Assembly: GCF_000282215.1 (NCBI RefSeq)
Contig: NZ_AKJS01000084.1
Span: 1-64,000, forward strand
Reading direction: 5' to 3'
From: Pseudomonas sp. GM21
Lineage (GTDB): Bacteria > Pseudomonadota > Gammaproteobacteria > Pseudomonadales > Pseudomonadaceae
Length of the DNA: 64,000 nucleotides
In this document: positions 18,068 to 25,493 of the stretch, in pieces
Layout: every line of letters starts with the position of its first letter
Position numbering within the stretch: position 1 is the first letter of the stretch
Translations under genes and position numbers: made by a program
Notes under the pieces: generated by a model
What the model saw: the letters and a program-made list of their open reading frames with translations, nothing else
The model's database searches: none
What the model was told of the DNA's origin: nothing

Positions 18068-19072
18068 TCAGTTCCACAGGCCGATTTTTTCCAGTTCCTG
18101 CTTGAAGTTTTCGCGCGTGATCAGCGTCACTTCATCCATGGCGGTGTATTTCGCCGGTTCCGTGCCAGTGGTGACCCACTCGTACATCATGCTGGCGGTG
18201 TTATAGCCCTCAATGTGAGGGCTAGGCAGCATCGAGCCGAAGAAGCCGCTGTTGGCTTTTTTCAGTTCGCCGATGGCGTCGGTGCCATTGATGCCGATCC
18301 CGATGACATTGGCGGCCGCGAAACCGGCGCTTTCGGTGGCGCGCACGCCGCCGAGCACGGTGTTGTCGTTCATGCCGCCGATGATCAGGTTTTTCGCCGA
18401 GCCCGGCAGTTTCACCAGCGCGGAGTTGGTGGCGTCCATGCTGCCCGGTACGTCGAGGGTTTTCAGTGCCGAGAACAGGATGTGGTCTTTGGGCATGCCG
18501 GCGTCTTCCAGCGCCTTGACCGAACCGTCGGTGCGTTTCTTGCCAGTGTCGAGTTCGTTGAAGGTGTTGATCACCGCGTAGGTGTCCTTCCAGTCCCAGC
18601 CACGTTTCTTCGCTTCGGTGGCCATGGCGCTGCCTTGTTTCTGGCCGACTTCGAACGCGGCCATGCCGAGGTACGGAACGTCTTCCATGAACTTGCCGTT
18701 GGCATCGACAAAGCGGTCATCGACGGCGATCACTTTCAAGCCATTCAACTTGGCTTTGGCCATGATCGCCGGGCCCAGGGACACGTCGGGCGGACAGATC
18801 ACGAAACCCTTGGCACCGTTGGCGGCCAGGCTGTCGATGGCCGAGAGGGTTTTCTCGCCATCCGGCACGGCGATTTTGATGAGGGTAAAACCTTTCTCTT
18901 TCCCGGCCTTTTCGGCAAATGCCCATTCGGTCTGGAACCAGGGCTCTTCCGCTTGCTTGACCAGGAAACCGATTTTCACTTCCTCGGCCGCCAGCAGCGT
19001 ACTGCTCAGGCTAACCGCGGTGACTGCCAAAGCGGCACAGCACAGGGAACGGATCCCACGACGACGATTCAT
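18068..19072 (-). CDS. araF: Periplasmic L-arabinose/D-galactose-binding protein
   Basis: 334 residues with an N-terminal signal peptide (to about residue 28, LLAAEEVK). The mature protein keeps long stretches of the E. coli AraF sequence: KIGFLVKQAEEPWFQTEW, IKIAVPDGEKTLSAIDSLAA and IIGGMNDNTVLGGVRATE, the last carrying sugar-contact Asn/Arg residues. It presents L-arabinose or D-galactose to AraGH. First gene of the araFGH unit; a predicted GntR operator lies 69-83 bases before the start codon. Confidence 0.94.
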   Translation of the reverse strand: MNRRRGIRSLCCAALAVTAVSLSSTLLAAEEVKIGFLVKQAEEPWFQTEWAFAEKAGKEKGFTLIKIAVPDGEKTLSAIDSLAANGAKGFVICPPDVSLGPAIMAKAKLNGLKVIAVDDRFVDANGKFMEDVPYLGMAAFEVGQKQGSAMATEAKKRGWDWKDTYAVINTFNELDTGKKRTDGSVKALEDAGMPKDHILFSALKTLDVPGSMDATNSALVKLPGSAKNLIIGGMNDNTVLGGVRATESAGFAAANVIGIGINGTDAIGELKKANSGFFGSMLPSPHIEGYNTASMMYEWVTTGTEPAKYTAMDEVTLITRENFKQELEKIGLWN

Positions 19073-19140
19073 AAGCTGACTCCTTGTTATTTTTTTTGAG
19101 CGTTATTTGCAGCCGGTACAAACGATGAGTCTAATAGTCA

Positions 19141-19155
19141 TATCGTATGATGATT
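19141..19155. promoter_or_regulatory. Predicted GntR/FadR-type operator before araF
   Basis: Read on the minus strand AATCATCATACGATA, matching 13 of 15 positions of the perfect inverted repeat before the GntR gene (21898-21912). An overlapping TCATA-CGA-TATGA symmetry is also present. Shared only by these two promoters in the window. Confidence 0.5.
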
Positions 19156-19194
19156 GGATTTCAGACGAAGTTCCGCGCCTGAAACCCGTTTTAC

Positions 19195-20013
19195 TCAGTC
19201 GTGATACATGACCGAGCGTCCACCATCGATGGTGATGCACGAGGCATTGATGAACGGCGCTTCATCGCTGGCCAGGAATACGGCGGTCATGGCCACTTCA
19301 ATCGGTTGACCGATACGGCGCGGTGGATGCAAGTCAAAGGCGCGCTGACGCTCGGCTTGCGGGTCGGCGAAACCGTTCCAGTAATCCACGTTCAATTGGG
19401 TTTCGATGTAGCCCGGCGCGATGGCGTTGACGCGAATGCCCTTCGGCGCGTATTCGATGCCGAGTGCACGGGTCAGGCCGAGCAAACCGTGCTTGGCCAC
19501 CGGGTACGGGAAGCAGCCTGGGATGATGTGAGAGGAATGGGTCGAAGCAATGTTGATAATGCTGCCGATGCCCTGCTCGATCATTTGCGGCAATACCGCC
19601 TTGCAACCGTACCAGGCGCCGTCGAGGTCAATGGCGAAGCAGCGATGCCAGTCTTCTTCGGTCATTTCCAGTGGGTCGCGGAACACATTGACCCCGGCGC
19701 AATTGACCAATACATCGATCCGGCCATGAAGGTCGACCGCCAGTCTGGCCATGGCGTGCAGGTCTTGCTGGCGCGATACGTCAGCCTTGATCGCCACCAC
19801 ATCGGCGCCTTGCTCGCGCCAATACGCCGCGACTTTCTCGACTCTTTCTGCCTGGATGTCGCTGATGATCAGCTTGGCCTGCTGGGCCGCGAACGTCGCA
19901 ACAATGGCCTCACCGATGCCTTGAGCGGCACCGGTCAGCAGCACCACTTTGTTTTTCAGGCGCTCGCCCTTGGGCGGTTCGGCCACTGGGGGCAAGGAAA
20001 GAGATTCAGCCAT
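19195..20013 (-). CDS. SDR sugar 1-dehydrogenase (D-galactose/L-arabinose type)
   Basis: 272 residues. Classical short-chain dehydrogenase: NAD(P) motif TGAAQGIG (27-34), NCAG (104-107), catalytic Ser157, Tyr170 and Lys174 (YPVAK). A 20-residue N-terminal extension precedes the fold. The neighbours (lactonase, araFGH, GntR regulator) and shared control with the dgo operon point to oxidation of D-galactose, or L-arabinose, to the 1,4-lactone. Asp52 at the end of beta-2 (ISDIQ) favours NAD+ over NADP+. AGGAG ribosome site lies inside a short leader ORF that overlaps the start. Confidence 0.85.
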   Translation of the reverse strand: MAESLSLPPVAEPPKGERLKNKVVLLTGAAQGIGEAIVATFAAQQAKLIISDIQAERVEKVAAYWREQGADVVAIKADVSRQQDLHAMARLAVDLHGRIDVLVNCAGVNVFRDPLEMTEEDWHRCFAIDLDGAWYGCKAVLPQMIEQGIGSIINIASTHSSHIIPGCFPYPVAKHGLLGLTRALGIEYAPKGIRVNAIAPGYIETQLNVDYWNGFADPQAERQRAFDLHPPRRIGQPIEVAMTAVFLASDEAPFINASCITIDGGRSVMYHD

Positions 20014-20098
20014 GAATCAACACTCCTTTTTGCAGGCACGACAAAAACCGGGCATCTCTCGATTTCCGGTCAAAAGACTGTCTGGAAAATCGCTGCAT
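20006..20098 (-). CDS. Possible 30-codon leader ORF overlapping the SDR start
   Basis: An ATG at 20098 with the ribosome site AACAGGTGAAG begins a frame of 30 codons (MQRFSRQSFDRKSRDARFLS...) whose TGA stop (20008-20006) overlaps the SDR start codon region. The ribosome site and ATG correspond exactly to those of dgoK in the duplicated control module. It may be a translated leader coupling to the SDR gene, or an evolutionary leftover. No known family. Confidence 0.4.
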   Translation of the reverse strand: MQRFSRQSFDRKSRDARFLSCLQKGVLIHG

Positions 20099-20149
20099 CA
20101 CTTCACCTGTTTTGTTTTTTTAAGTGTGAGTGCGTGTAACTGATGGCCG

Positions 20150-20179
20150 ACTATAAACCCGCCCATCGAATAATCTCAA
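20150..20179 (-). promoter_or_regulatory. Promoter of the SDR gene
   Basis: TTGAGA (20179-20174), 18-base spacer and TATAGT (20155-20150) on the minus strand, the same boxes and spacing as the dgo promoter, within the conserved 13-mer GACTATAAACCCG. Confidence 0.55.
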
Positions 20180-20209
20180 TATATAATTTTGCATCCCATA
20201 TTTCGGGAT
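20172..20209. promoter_or_regulatory. Predicted IclR operator, copy 2 (SDR gene)
   Basis: Second copy of the 38-bp block at 12607-12644 (31 identities). The palindrome is ATCCC-ATATTTC-GGGAT (20193-20209). It ends one base before the stop codon of the SMP-30 gene, so the SDR gene has its own promoter rather than relying on the gene upstream. Confidence 0.55.
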
Positions 20210-21085
20210 CTAACCGGCAAAACGAGTACAGGGCATTCCGGCCACATCCACTCGAATCGACAACACCGCGCCGTCCAGTGGATGGTTGAGCGGGCTCGCA
20301 GCGCTGGTGATGTACAGGGTTTTCAGGTCTTCGCCGCCAAATACGCAACTGGTGGGACGGCTGACGGGCAGCTCAATGATTCGATCAACATGACCGTCCG
20401 GGGTCAGCCGAAGCAAGCAGCTGCCGTCCCAGCGGGCATTCCACACGTAGCCTTCGACGTCCATGGCCGAACCATCGGGAACGCCACGCTTATCCGGACC
20501 GAACCAGACATAAGCGGTGTCCAGATTGCCATCGGCGTGGATGAAATACCGGTACAGCGTGGCGTCCAGGCTGTCGGCGAACAACAGCGTCGTCGCATCA
20601 TTGCTCCACAGTAATGTGTTGGGAATCCCCAGCCCGCGAAGCAGTGGCGTCACCCGGGCATCACGGTCGATGCGAAACAGGCCGCCGGAACGACGCGTGA
20701 CAGGCAGGTCTTCGCCGTTTTCGCCAATATTGTTTTGCATGGTGCCGAGCCAGAGCCGGCCCTGCGCATCGCAACGGGCTTCATTAGGGCGATTGCCGGG
20801 TTGCGGGTCAGCAATGCAGAGCAAGGTCAGGCGCGGCTCAAGGCCCGGTGATTCGAGGTCCAGCCAATAGACGCCACTGCTCAAAGCGACCAGCGCATCA
20901 CCGCTTTCGCAGGGGATGAATGCGGAGATATGTTCCGGCATTTCCCAGATCTGGACGTTGGCGCCGATCAGCCGAAGTGCTTGTTTGCCGGCGATATCAA
21001 CCCAGTACAGCGCCTGCGTCGGCACGTCCCAGAACGGACCTTCACCAAGCCGCGCACGGTGCTGGGTCAGCGCATTCAACGTCAT
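20210..21085 (-). CDS. SMP-30/gluconolactonase-family sugar lactonase
   Basis: 291 residues from the ATG at 21085, placed by a strong AGGAGG four bases upstream. Six-bladed propeller family: metal ligand Glu in ARLGEGPFWD, the NRPNEARCDAQGRLWLGTM region (Asn/Asp ligands) and NTLLWSNDATTLLFADS; C-terminal RPTSCVFGGEDLKTLYITSA. It hydrolyses aldonolactones to aldonic acids, here presumably galactono-lactone made by the SDR enzyme. Lies between the regulator gene (43 bases) and the SDR gene. Confidence 0.93.
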   Translation of the reverse strand: MTLNALTQHRARLGEGPFWDVPTQALYWVDIAGKQALRLIGANVQIWEMPEHISAFIPCESGDALVALSSGVYWLDLESPGLEPRLTLLCIADPQPGNRPNEARCDAQGRLWLGTMQNNIGENGEDLPVTRRSGGLFRIDRDARVTPLLRGLGIPNTLLWSNDATTLLFADSLDATLYRYFIHADGNLDTAYVWFGPDKRGVPDGSAMDVEGYVWNARWDGSCLLRLTPDGHVDRIIELPVSRPTSCVFGGEDLKTLYITSAASPLNHPLDGAVLSIRVDVAGMPCTRFAG

Positions 21086-21127
21086 GAAACCTCCTGCCTT
21101 GTTGTTGTTTTTTTGTGGGAGCATTTT

Positions 21128-21844
21128 TTAGCCGGCTTTTTTATCGGCCATGACTTGCGGGTAGAAGCGCTTGATCGCCAGGTCCGCGTTATCGATCAGG
21201 GTCATGCAGGCCCACACCCCGCGCGCGGCGTCGCGCGCGGCGATGGCATCGGCCATGTCTTTGTGAATAGGCAATGTGCGGCGCAGTTCGTCGGGGTCGG
21301 CGGCGGACACTTCGAATGACACCGCTAGCAGCGCCCCAAGGGCCGGAACCATTTGCTCAATGAACTGATTGTGGCTGGCGGCGAGGATGCATTCGTGGAA
21401 TATCTGGTCCGCGCGGTTGTAATCGACCCCGCTTTCCACTGCCCTTTCCAGCGCGTTGTAGGCCAGAAGCACGGCTTGCACTTGCTCGACCGTAGCCCGC
21501 TCACACGCCCAGCGCACGGCCATGGGTTCGATGGTGCGGCGCAGGTCGAGCAAATCGTCGACGAAGTTTTCCGGCAACCCACTGCGGGACAGCCAGCCGA
21601 CGACTTGGGGATCGAAGAGGTTCCAGCGGCGCACCGGCAGCACCCGCGTGCCGACTTTCGGCCCGACTTCGAGCATGCCTTTGGCGACCAGGGTTTTGAT
21701 GGCTTCGCGGATGACCGTGCGACTGACACCCAGTTGCTCGCCCAGATCGGCTTCGACCTTGAGCGATTCGCCGGGCTTCACCTGGCCTGCGGCAATCCAG
21801 CAACCCAGCCAGTCAACGGTCGACGCATGAAAACTGCTGGACAT
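21128..21844 (-). CDS. GntR/FadR-subfamily regulator (DgoR-like)
   Basis: 238 residues. N-terminal winged helix (about 8-75; LGEQLGVSRTVIREAIKTLVAKGML) and a FadR-type all-helical FCD ligand domain, with metal-site residues in the DQIFHECILAASHNQFIEQM stretch. Its layout resembles E. coli DgoR, the D-galactonate-responsive repressor. Here it heads the lactonase gene, and a perfect inverted repeat in its own promoter suggests autoregulation; a near copy lies before araF. Ligand likely an aldonate or ketodeoxy acid (inference). Confidence 0.9.
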   Translation of the reverse strand: MSSSFHASTVDWLGCWIAAGQVKPGESLKVEADLGEQLGVSRTVIREAIKTLVAKGMLEVGPKVGTRVLPVRRWNLFDPQVVGWLSRSGLPENFVDDLLDLRRTIEPMAVRWACERATVEQVQAVLLAYNALERAVESGVDYNRADQIFHECILAASHNQFIEQMVPALGALLAVSFEVSAADPDELRRTLPIHKDMADAIAARDAARGVWACMTLIDNADLAIKRFYPQVMADKKAG

Positions 21845-21897
21845 GAAAACCTCGAAGCAGGGACGGCAAAAAGCCGTTCGCGATGGAGGCCTACGCT

Positions 21898-21912
21898 AAT
21901 CATCATATGATT
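21898..21912. promoter_or_regulatory. Predicted autoregulatory operator of the GntR gene
   Basis: Perfect inverted repeat AATCAT-CAT-ATGATT, 54-68 bases before the start codon. The related site at 19141-19155 lies before araF. Confidence 0.55.
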
Positions 21913-21944
21913 GACTGTCAATTTGATTTTCGATACTGGCATAA

Positions 21945-22045
21945 AAAAATGTGGGAGCGAGCCTGCTCGCGATGAGACCATAACATTCAACATCAGTGTT
22001 GACTGTGATACCGCCATCGCGAGCAGGCTCGCTCCCACATTTTTG
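21945..22045. repeat. REP doublet (REPIN)
   Basis: Two inverted REP copies (arms with GTGGGAGCGAGCCTGCTCGC and its complement) joined by a spacer containing AACATTCAACAT. The same spacer word occurs in the doublet at 42807. Confidence 0.92.
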
Positions 22046-22051
22046 AGCTGT

Positions 22052-22612
22052 TTAGGGTTCTAGACCGATGGGGAAAAACTCGCCACCGCTCCAAACACCC
22101 AACCAGCGCTGCCCGTCGATTTCACGGGTAACAGCGAGCTCCACCAATTGGTAGAACACGTTGCGATGGATCAGGGCTTCGAGGTTGGTGCGCACATGGA
22201 CATAGGGTGCCGGCTCTTGGGTGACAGGGTCGATCACCACGCGGATCAGGTGTTCTGCGCCTGCCTCGGCAGCTTCATCAACGTTAGTGGTGAACCGCAG
22301 AAGCTGCGCGTCGCCCTCGCCTTCCACCTCCACGGCGATCGCCACAAAGGGTGCATCGTCGACCTTGATCCCGACTTTCTCGACCGGCGTGATCAGGAAA
22401 TATTCATCGCCATCGCGGCGAATGATGGTGGAGAACAGTTTGACCATCGGTTTGCGCCCGATCGGCGTGCCCAGGTAATACCAGGTGCCGTCGCGCGCGA
22501 TGCGCATATCGATGTCGCCACAGAAATCAGGGTTCCACAGGTGGACCGGCGGCAAGCCTTTGGTTTTGGGGATTTGCCCCAACAAGTCGTTGGCTTTTTG
22601 CGGGCCACTCAT
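22052..22612 (-). CDS. DUF1285 family protein
   Basis: 186 residues, cytoplasmic (no signal). Typical DUF1285 sequence: LPPVHLWNPDFCGDIDMRI, GTWYYLGTPIGRKPMVKLFS, YFLITPVEKVGIKVDDAPF and NLEALIHRNVFYQLVELA. Structures of this family show a small beta-rich fold; the role is unknown. Its start follows the DUF4823 gene by 16 bases, so the two are probably one transcript. Confidence 0.88.
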   Translation of the reverse strand: MSGPQKANDLLGQIPKTKGLPPVHLWNPDFCGDIDMRIARDGTWYYLGTPIGRKPMVKLFSTIIRRDGDEYFLITPVEKVGIKVDDAPFVAIAVEVEGEGDAQLLRFTTNVDEAAEAGAEHLIRVVIDPVTQEPAPYVHVRTNLEALIHRNVFYQLVELAVTREIDGQRWLGVWSGGEFFPIGLEP

Positions 22613-22628
22613 GGCGTTCTCCTTGAAT

Positions 22629-23234
22629 TTACTGGTTGCTGATCCCGATCAGGCTGCGCGCATATTGTTGCAGCGGCGGGCCAATCAGGTCTTCCGGGCT
22701 GGTGTCGTGGAACGTCAGTAAACCGCCACGACTCTTGATGGTTGCAGTATCAATCAAATACTGGGTGCTGGTCTCGATCAACATGATCTGAATCACCCCG
22801 CTATCGATACCGAGGCGATCGACGTATTCCTGATCGATCCACTCATCCATGTTGCCGATGCGGTCGTCAGCATTGGCGAATCGGGTATAAAGCAGATAAT
22901 GGGCACCGGCGCCGCGGGCTTCAGCCATGGCTCGGTCGAGACCTTCGGGGGCGCTAGCGCGGCGTATCATCGGGAAGTATTCGATAAAGCCGTTGAAGGC
23001 CTCTTCGGCCACCACGTTTGGACGAGGATAGGGATAGCCCGGTGGCGAGAAAGGTCCTTGGGCGATGTAGATGAACGAGTCCGGCTGAATACGCAGGTTG
23101 TTCACACGACGGCTGTTGCTGTGATCCAGCAGTCCCACGTCGCTCATCTGGTAGCGAGTCTCTTCAGCCATGTCGCTGACATTCATGCAGCCACCCAGCG
23201 CCATAACGGCCAGCAGCAAAACCAGACTACGCAT
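22629..23234 (-). CDS. DUF4823 family lipoprotein
   Basis: 201 residues with a lipoprotein signal (lipobox LGGC, Cys16). The body reads VGLLDHSNSRRVNNLRIQPD, GAHYLLYTRFANADDRIGN and VIQIMLIETSTQYLIDTATI, as in DUF4823 proteins of Pseudomonas. Predicted envelope-anchored protein of unknown role. Upstream of and probably cotranscribed with the DUF1285 gene. Confidence 0.85.
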   Translation of the reverse strand: MRSLVLLLAVMALGGCMNVSDMAEETRYQMSDVGLLDHSNSRRVNNLRIQPDSFIYIAQGPFSPPGYPYPRPNVVAEEAFNGFIEYFPMIRRASAPEGLDRAMAEARGAGAHYLLYTRFANADDRIGNMDEWIDQEYVDRLGIDSGVIQIMLIETSTQYLIDTATIKSRGGLLTFHDTSPEDLIGPPLQQYARSLIGISNQ

Positions 23235-23329
23235 TCTATCCTCCAGAGGCCGGTGACGGAAAACCGGCGAATGGCCATTGGATGCAGCTTCCGCGCCAGC
23301 TCAAGGATGTTGTTGCCTTATAGATAGCA

Positions 23330-23394
23330 ATCGCGAGCAGGCTCGCTCCCACAGGTTTTGCGCAAATCTTTGTGGGAGCGAGCCTGCTCGCGAT
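23330..23394. repeat. REP doublet, short spacer
   Basis: ATCGCGAGCAGGCTCGCTCC and its reverse complement separated by about 17 bases; sits between the DUF4823 promoter and the end of moaA. Same family as the repeats at 21945 and 42807. Confidence 0.92.
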
Positions 23395-23403
23395 GAGGGA
23401 GTG

Positions 23404-24372
23404 TCAGCCGCCAATAATCTTCATGACCGTCGCACCACCCGAAAACGCCACTTCCTGCTTGTCGCCCAAGGCTTTCACCAATAGGCGCTGCAAGGCTGGA
23501 AGCGCTTGATGGCGAGGCTTGTCGAGCAAGTCGCCGACATAGTGGCGATTGCTCGACGACAGGCAGCCATGCAGCCACCCCGTAGAGGAAAGACGCAAGC
23601 GCGAACATGTACGGCAGAACGGAACGCTTTCGTTGGCGATCACGCCGAAATGCCCCATCCCTGGAATTTCATAACGCACCGCTGTTGCGTCTACTGGCGC
23701 ATCGGCTTGCAGGTATTCATAACGCTCGCCGATCAGGCTCAGCAACTGCTGGAGGCTGACGAACTGTTGCAGGAAAGCATTGGAGTCGGTGGCCAGGTGG
23801 CCCATGCGCATCAGCTCGATGAAGCGCAATTCATAGCCGCGTTCCAGGCAGTAATCGAGCAGCGGCATGACCTGATCAAGGTTCTGTCCGCGCAGCGGCA
23901 CCATGTTGACCTTGATCTTGATGCCCGCTGCGCTGGCCTGATCCATGCCGTCGAGTACCGTCGCCAGATCGCCGCCGCGCGCGATGCTGCGAAAGGCACT
24001 GGCGTCCAGGGTGTCGAGGGAAACGTTGATACGACGGATACCGGCGTCCACCAGCAACGGCAGCTTTTTCGCCAGCAATTGACCATTGGTGGTCAGGCTG
24101 ATGTCTTGCAGCCCCATCTGGCCGACGGCGGTCATGAAGGCTTCGAGTTTGGGGCTGACCAGCGGCTCGCCACCGGTGATGCGCAAACGTTCGATGCCTG
24201 CCGCCTCGATCAAATACGCCACGCCGCGCGCCATGGCCTCGGCCGACAATTCATCCTGCGCAGCCACCAGCCGCTTGCCGTTAGGCACGCAGTAGGTACA
24301 AGCATAATTGCAGGCTGAAGTCAGACTGATCCGCAAATTGCGAAAACGCCTGCCTTGACGGTCAACGATCAT
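23404..24372 (-). CDS. moaA: GTP 3',8-cyclase (molybdenum cofactor biosynthesis)
   Basis: 322 residues. Radical-SAM cluster CNYACTYC (Cys21, Cys25, Cys28), SAM-binding GGEP (67-70), the LTTNGQLL strand, and the C-terminal second [4Fe-4S] site Cys253, Cys256 and Cys270 (CRTCSRLR...GC). The chain ends in Gly-Gly, needed for activity in MoaA. It converts GTP to 3',8-cyclo-7,8-dihydro-GTP, the first step to molybdopterin. No other moa gene is adjacent, so it is a stand-alone copy. The molybdenum hydroxylase at 44.5-47.3 kb would need this cofactor. Confidence 0.96.
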   Translation of the reverse strand: MIVDRQGRRFRNLRISLTSACNYACTYCVPNGKRLVAAQDELSAEAMARGVAYLIEAAGIERLRITGGEPLVSPKLEAFMTAVGQMGLQDISLTTNGQLLAKKLPLLVDAGIRRINVSLDTLDASAFRSIARGGDLATVLDGMDQASAAGIKIKVNMVPLRGQNLDQVMPLLDYCLERGYELRFIELMRMGHLATDSNAFLQQFVSLQQLLSLIGERYEYLQADAPVDATAVRYEIPGMGHFGVIANESVPFCRTCSRLRLSSTGWLHGCLSSSNRHYVGDLLDKPRHQALPALQRLLVKALGDKQEVAFSGGATVMKIIGG

Positions 24373-24511
24373 GGATCACTCCGGCGGTGGAAAACTGGAA
24401 CGCGCAAAACTTGACTCAGAATTCAAGTTTTAGCAAGTCCTATGCCTGAGTATATTCCTGCGGTACTGCGCCATGTAGCTAAATCATGGCGCAATCAGGC
24501 AGCTGAATGAT

Positions 24512-25150
24512 TCAGCTGCTCGGGGTATCGCTATCGCGTTTGCGCTTGTTGCCCATGCGCACGCCGATGTCCATCAGGAACTGGAAGAAGCCTTCCTGAT
24601 CTTCCAGCACATTGCTCCAGAACGGCGAGTGATACAGCGCCACGGCGCCATGCACCAGCGCCCAGGACGCGCAGTAATGGAAGTAAGGTGGCACGTCTTC
24701 GAGCTTGCCTTCGCTAATCCGGCCTTTGATCAGCAGGGTCAGGCGTTCAAAGTTGGAGGCGCGGATCTTGTGCAGCTCCTCGACCATCTCCGGCACTTGA
24801 TTGCCCTTGACCACCTTCTCTTCCAGTCGGTCGAACAAACGATAACGTTGTGGATCGCGCATGCGGAATTCGAAGTAAGCCCGGGACAGCGCTTCCTTGT
24901 CCTTGTCGACATCGGCCGAATGCAACAGCTCGTTCAAATCACGCTCGTAATCGAGCATCAGGCGCAGATAAATTTCCGCCTTGGATTTGAAGTGCTTGTA
25001 GATCGTGCCTTTGCCGATACCTACGGCATCAGCAATCATCTCGACGGTGACACTGTCTTCACCTTGGTCGAGGAACAGCTTGAGCGCGGTATCGAGAATT
25101 TCTTGCTCGCGGCGACGAAACTCACGGACCTTACGAGGTTCTTTATGCAT
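24512..25150 (-). CDS. TetR-family transcriptional regulator
   Basis: 212 residues from the ATG at 25150 (MHKEPRKVREFRRREQEIL); a TTG eight codons upstream is possible but less likely. TetR helix-turn-helix at about 15-60: VTVEMIADAVGIGKGTIYKHF. The ligand domain is large and helical. Corresponds in place and sequence style to the TetR gene near tatD in P. aeruginosa (PA2957). Target genes not known. Confidence 0.9.
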   Translation of the reverse strand: MHKEPRKVREFRRREQEILDTALKLFLDQGEDSVTVEMIADAVGIGKGTIYKHFKSKAEIYLRLMLDYERDLNELLHSADVDKDKEALSRAYFEFRMRDPQRYRLFDRLEEKVVKGNQVPEMVEELHKIRASNFERLTLLIKGRISEGKLEDVPPYFHYCASWALVHGAVALYHSPFWSNVLEDQEGFFQFLMDIGVRMGNKRKRDSDTPSS

Positions 25151-25364
25151 AAGAAAAGGTCTGTTGGGGGTCAAAATTCGAAGCCGCGTATTATGCCTAA
25201 CTTACGCAAAAATGCACGGATCATCCGACCATATCTGTGTTTCTTGATGATTTCCAGCAGGGTGGTCCAATGATGAGAACTCTTCCGAAGCGGCCGTATT
25301 CCAAAATTGTTTAAAAATCGCCGCCGGTAAACTGGACGAGGCGCAATAGTGATCAATACTTGAA

Positions 25365-25484
25365 CTGTCGGCGAGACATCTCCCCCAAGTGTTTCGCCGA
25401 TATTGGTACCAACGGACCGCGTGCCATTGTTTTACTCCTAATGGTCTTAACCCGGATTCACCCCCCAGAACCCGGGTTTTTTTT
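25365..25484 (+). ncRNA. rgsA: Small RNA, probable RgsA (P16)
   Basis: The 340-base gap before tatD holds a plus-strand unit with no open frame. It has a stem TCGGCGAGACA / TGTTTCGCCGA (25368-25400) with loop TCTCCCCCAAG, a short palindrome TTGGTACCAA, and a terminator hairpin (AACCCGG/CCGGGTT) with eight T ending near 25484. A CAATACT box just upstream (25355-25361) resembles an RpoS -10. In P. aeruginosa the RpoS- and Gac-dependent sRNA RgsA is annotated as PA2958.1, beside tatD (PA2959); length about 120 nt agrees. C-rich loops could pair with ribosome sites. Identity rests on position and structure. Confidence 0.7.
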
Positions 25485-25493
25485 GCCTGCGAT

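Noticed and set aside
15335..23394. Repeated palindromes considered as a CRISPR array
   Set aside because: The copies are kilobases apart, lie in inverted pairs and lack regular spacers and cas genes; they are REP sequences.
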